Assembly: GCF_004027225.2 (NCBI RefSeq)
Contig: NC_044277.2
Location: 31,856,495-31,920,494 of the forward strand
DNA: 64,000 bases
Direction: 5' to 3'
Source of the DNA: Strigops habroptila
Taxonomy: Eukaryota; Chordata; Aves; Psittaciformes; Psittacidae
This document shows, one piece after another, positions 61,463 through 64,000 of the stretch; positions within the stretch are counted from its first letter, which is position 1; every line of letters starts with the position of its first letter. The notes under the pieces were generated by a model. The model saw only the letters and a program-made list of their open reading frames with translations. It ran no database searches and had not been told where the DNA came from. Position numbers and translations under genes: made by a program.

Positions 61463-64000
61463 TAAGAAATAAGGCAAGGGGACCATATGCAGCATCTTTT
61501 AATTTCCTCCATTCCTTTATTAGCAGGCTGGCGAAAAGCCTTTGTAAAGAATCCCTTCCTGCTATGAAAATCATTTCTATTTCATGAAAGAAGAATAAGT
61601 GCTTCACCTGCCTTATTTTACTTTCCTAGAAGAAAAGGTGGTCTCAGTCCCTCTAAGACTAGCTCTTGATCATCTTCATGAGTAAGACAGATGAATTAAT
61701 ATAGGCTGAAGCACAGAAATTATTATCTCATGATGACTTTAAATCTTCTAAACTGTAAGAGTTCCCCCTTTTCAAAGAATTCTGATCCTGAGTCCACACT
61801 TGTATTAATTTGTATTTCAGTTAAGTCCCCTGTTTTGGGCATGTAAGAGAAAAGAGCAAAGACATTTGGATTTTTGAACCATCAGGCTTTGTTGTTGTAC
61901 ATAGGTAAATAATATATAAAGAAATAGAAAAATATCCCAAAAAGAGAAACTGAAGTAACTTGAAAGCCAGAAGGACACTTTCTGTATGATAAGAAAGTAA
62001 AAATCTCAACTTATTTAGCAAAGACATTAAAAACCAATGTGATAAAATTATAAATTCTGAAATGATGGCCAATCTAGCGTTTCTATTAAACATGTTAAAG
62101 AAAGCTGTCTGGCATGAACATAAAGTTACGAAAGGAAAAAAAGGAGATTTGCATACTGAGTGGGTCAAGATTTAAGGAGGACACTCATCCTCAAACGCTA
62201 ATCATGTAAATCCCCAGTGCCATCTCATTATCTCCCCAGTGATAGCAAATCTTGATTTACTAAGTCATTAGTAACTGAGGAAGCAGCCATCTTCCTTCCA
62301 TCCAGTATAAAGATTCCACAGAATCTTTAACTCTCCAGGTCACTGATTTGGTCCAGCATGGAAACCCTTCCCACTCCTCAACTGGGTCTAACTGAGCTGT
62401 GATAGAGTTAAAGCGTCTCACCACACTTCCACTGGCAACTTGAAGTGAACATCCTTTGGCCAATTTATTTTTCTTTCCTCAGCCAAAGATTATTTTCCTA
62501 GAAAGCTGTCCGACTGCACTCTCTGCATTGCTCCCAGCAAAACTGCAGTGCAAAACTACACTTGAAAATCGTCAAGTGGACTGAGCATAGGGAACAGGCC
62601 AGTGCTTCTTCGTGGGGAGTTTCGGCACCAGAGACCACTTTATGAGGCAGCTGTGAGTTGTTCTCTGCACTCACACTGGTTGAGTTAGGACTAAAATCTT
62701 AGTGTTAATAAAAGTCAGCAGGAATTCTGTGAGTGAGATCAGAATTTCACCCAAGTTTTTTTATTTTGCTTTTTTCACTCTGTAAACAAATAGTAAAATA
62801 AATTATTTTATTCCCACTGTGTATAATAAGCAGTAGAGTGTAAAATTAAATCTCTTTAATGCTGGGTGAAATTTCTTGAAGCCCAAAAAGCGAGCTTCCT
62901 TCCCCAAGGGAAGCCTTTTAATGTTGTGGATCACAGTTTTTTCATATCCTCCCTTTCTATAGCTGTTCTATACCTGTCTCTCAGTTGTTCTTAGGTAACT
63001 TGTATGTATGCCTTTTTGTTGGAACAGTTTTTTTGGAACAGGAGGGCCTGGTCACAATTATTCCCTTAGGTATTAGAATGACGGTGAAGCTGTATAAACA
63101 TGATGAATAAAAAAAGGAGAAGCAACTACAATATTACAAAGATCTGTTCACAACATTTGTTAAAATATGACTGACTCTTCCTTTCCCACATTAGTAGGTA
63201 TGCTTTAATTTGAGGAATGCTGTACATAACCATTTTTAACTATAATTTGAACTCAGAAACACAGTTCTGCTTATTCTCGTTACAGTTAGAATTGTACTCC
63301 TAATATCGGTTATTAAATGGAGTAGCTTTCTCTTGACACCCTGCTCAACACGTGTCTTAGGAGACAAACCCTGTTGCAGAACAGGAATTAAAGCTCAAAA
63401 CAACAAGCTACTTCAGACAGCAACCTCACTACTTTATCCATAAGTAGAAAAAATTGAACAAGTTTACCAGAAAAAATTGAATGGAGCTCTCTTAATCCCA
63501 ATCACTTGTTCTTACTACAGACTTTCTAAAAGACTGTTGTATTATTGTAAACATGCTGCTTCTCTGGATACACTGATCCTGTAGTAATTTTACTTGAAAA
63601 GTTAAAAGTTTCATATTCCTAGATTTAAATGCACCACTGCAACACCTATTAGGACAGCCTGAACATGCAAACTTTGCTGAGAAGATCTGTGAATGATGGA
63701 TATATAAAGTCATGGTTAAATTACACTGACTAAAACAGAGTAGGGATTTGAAGCAGCATTCTCAGTGCTGGAGCCCATCATTGGTGCTAATGAAACATCA
63801 GGTCTGGGGATTTTGGTGGTATCAAGGAACTGTGTCACTTGGGATCTGTACCTTTACTAAAATTAGGGGTCATATATTCACTATAGGCCTTCAGTATGAC
63901 TAAGTGAAATTAGTTAAAGTGTGACCCTCCCTAAAAACTTTCTATTTCCATGGATCACCTCCCAGTTACCTGTATAAGATCTAATTCAGGACCTCTGGAT

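Larger units (their letters stand above)
58749..64000 (-). other. PI15: PI15 upstream intron, partial (right edge of window)
   Basis: No sequence encoding the expected N-terminal part of PI15 (signal peptide, basic cleavage site, DYHNQVR-type CAP start) was found on the minus strand here. I therefore read the whole stretch as the 3' part of a large intron, at least 5.25 kb, with the first coding exon beyond 64000. It holds a GC-rich block near 60.45-60.99 kb and a 41-base tandem duplication near 61.4 kb. Otherwise it is ordinary AT-rich DNA. The intron interpretation is inference from the missing exon. Confidence 0.7.

Noticed and set aside
1..64000. CRISPR arrays, operons, riboswitches or other prokaryotic features
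   Set aside because: The spliced PI15 gene and CR1 repeats show vertebrate nuclear DNA, and no regularly spaced repeat-spacer array is present.

Overview
The window looks like bird nuclear DNA. It is AT-rich, intron-bearing and gene-poor, and its recognisable interspersed repeats are CR1 LINE fragments with the typical avian 3' end (a terminal ATTCTATGA-type repeat). No mammalian Alu, L1 or B-type elements were seen. The species cannot be fixed from the sequence.

The only gene I can support is PI15 (peptidase inhibitor 15, a secreted CAP/CRISP-family protein). It is on the minus strand, in four coding exons between 58748 and 54761. These encode the C-terminal 167 residues, including the HYTQMVW and CNYAPKGN CAP signatures, and end in a proper stop. 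The signal peptide and first part of the CAP domain (about 91 residues, judged from the remembered length of human PI15) were not found. They should lie on the minus strand beyond position 64000, so everything from 58749 to the right edge is best read as one large intron.

Positions 1 to about 53.7 kb hold no gene I recognise and read as intergenic DNA downstream of PI15. In other vertebrates CRISPLD1 lies downstream of PI15; none of its exons was seen. This stretch contains eight clear CR1 fragments, all on the plus strand (near 0.9, 16.7, 18.4-19.2, 22.7, 29.6, 39.0, 44.8 and 48.6 kb), plus one doubtful minus-strand stub. It also contains a sauropsid-type repeat at 3.5 kb, a tRNA-like or SINE-like relic at 32.5 kb, and assorted simple repeats and palindromes.

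The most notable find is at 46.05-47.03 kb: a decayed Ty3/Gypsy-type retrotransposon pol. Reverse transcriptase and RNase H pieces can be followed in order through several frameshifts and stops. Such elements are rare in birds, so this may be an old relic. No complete undescribed coding system is visible; the remaining open reading frames are short, lack recognisable domains and mostly fit chance expectation.
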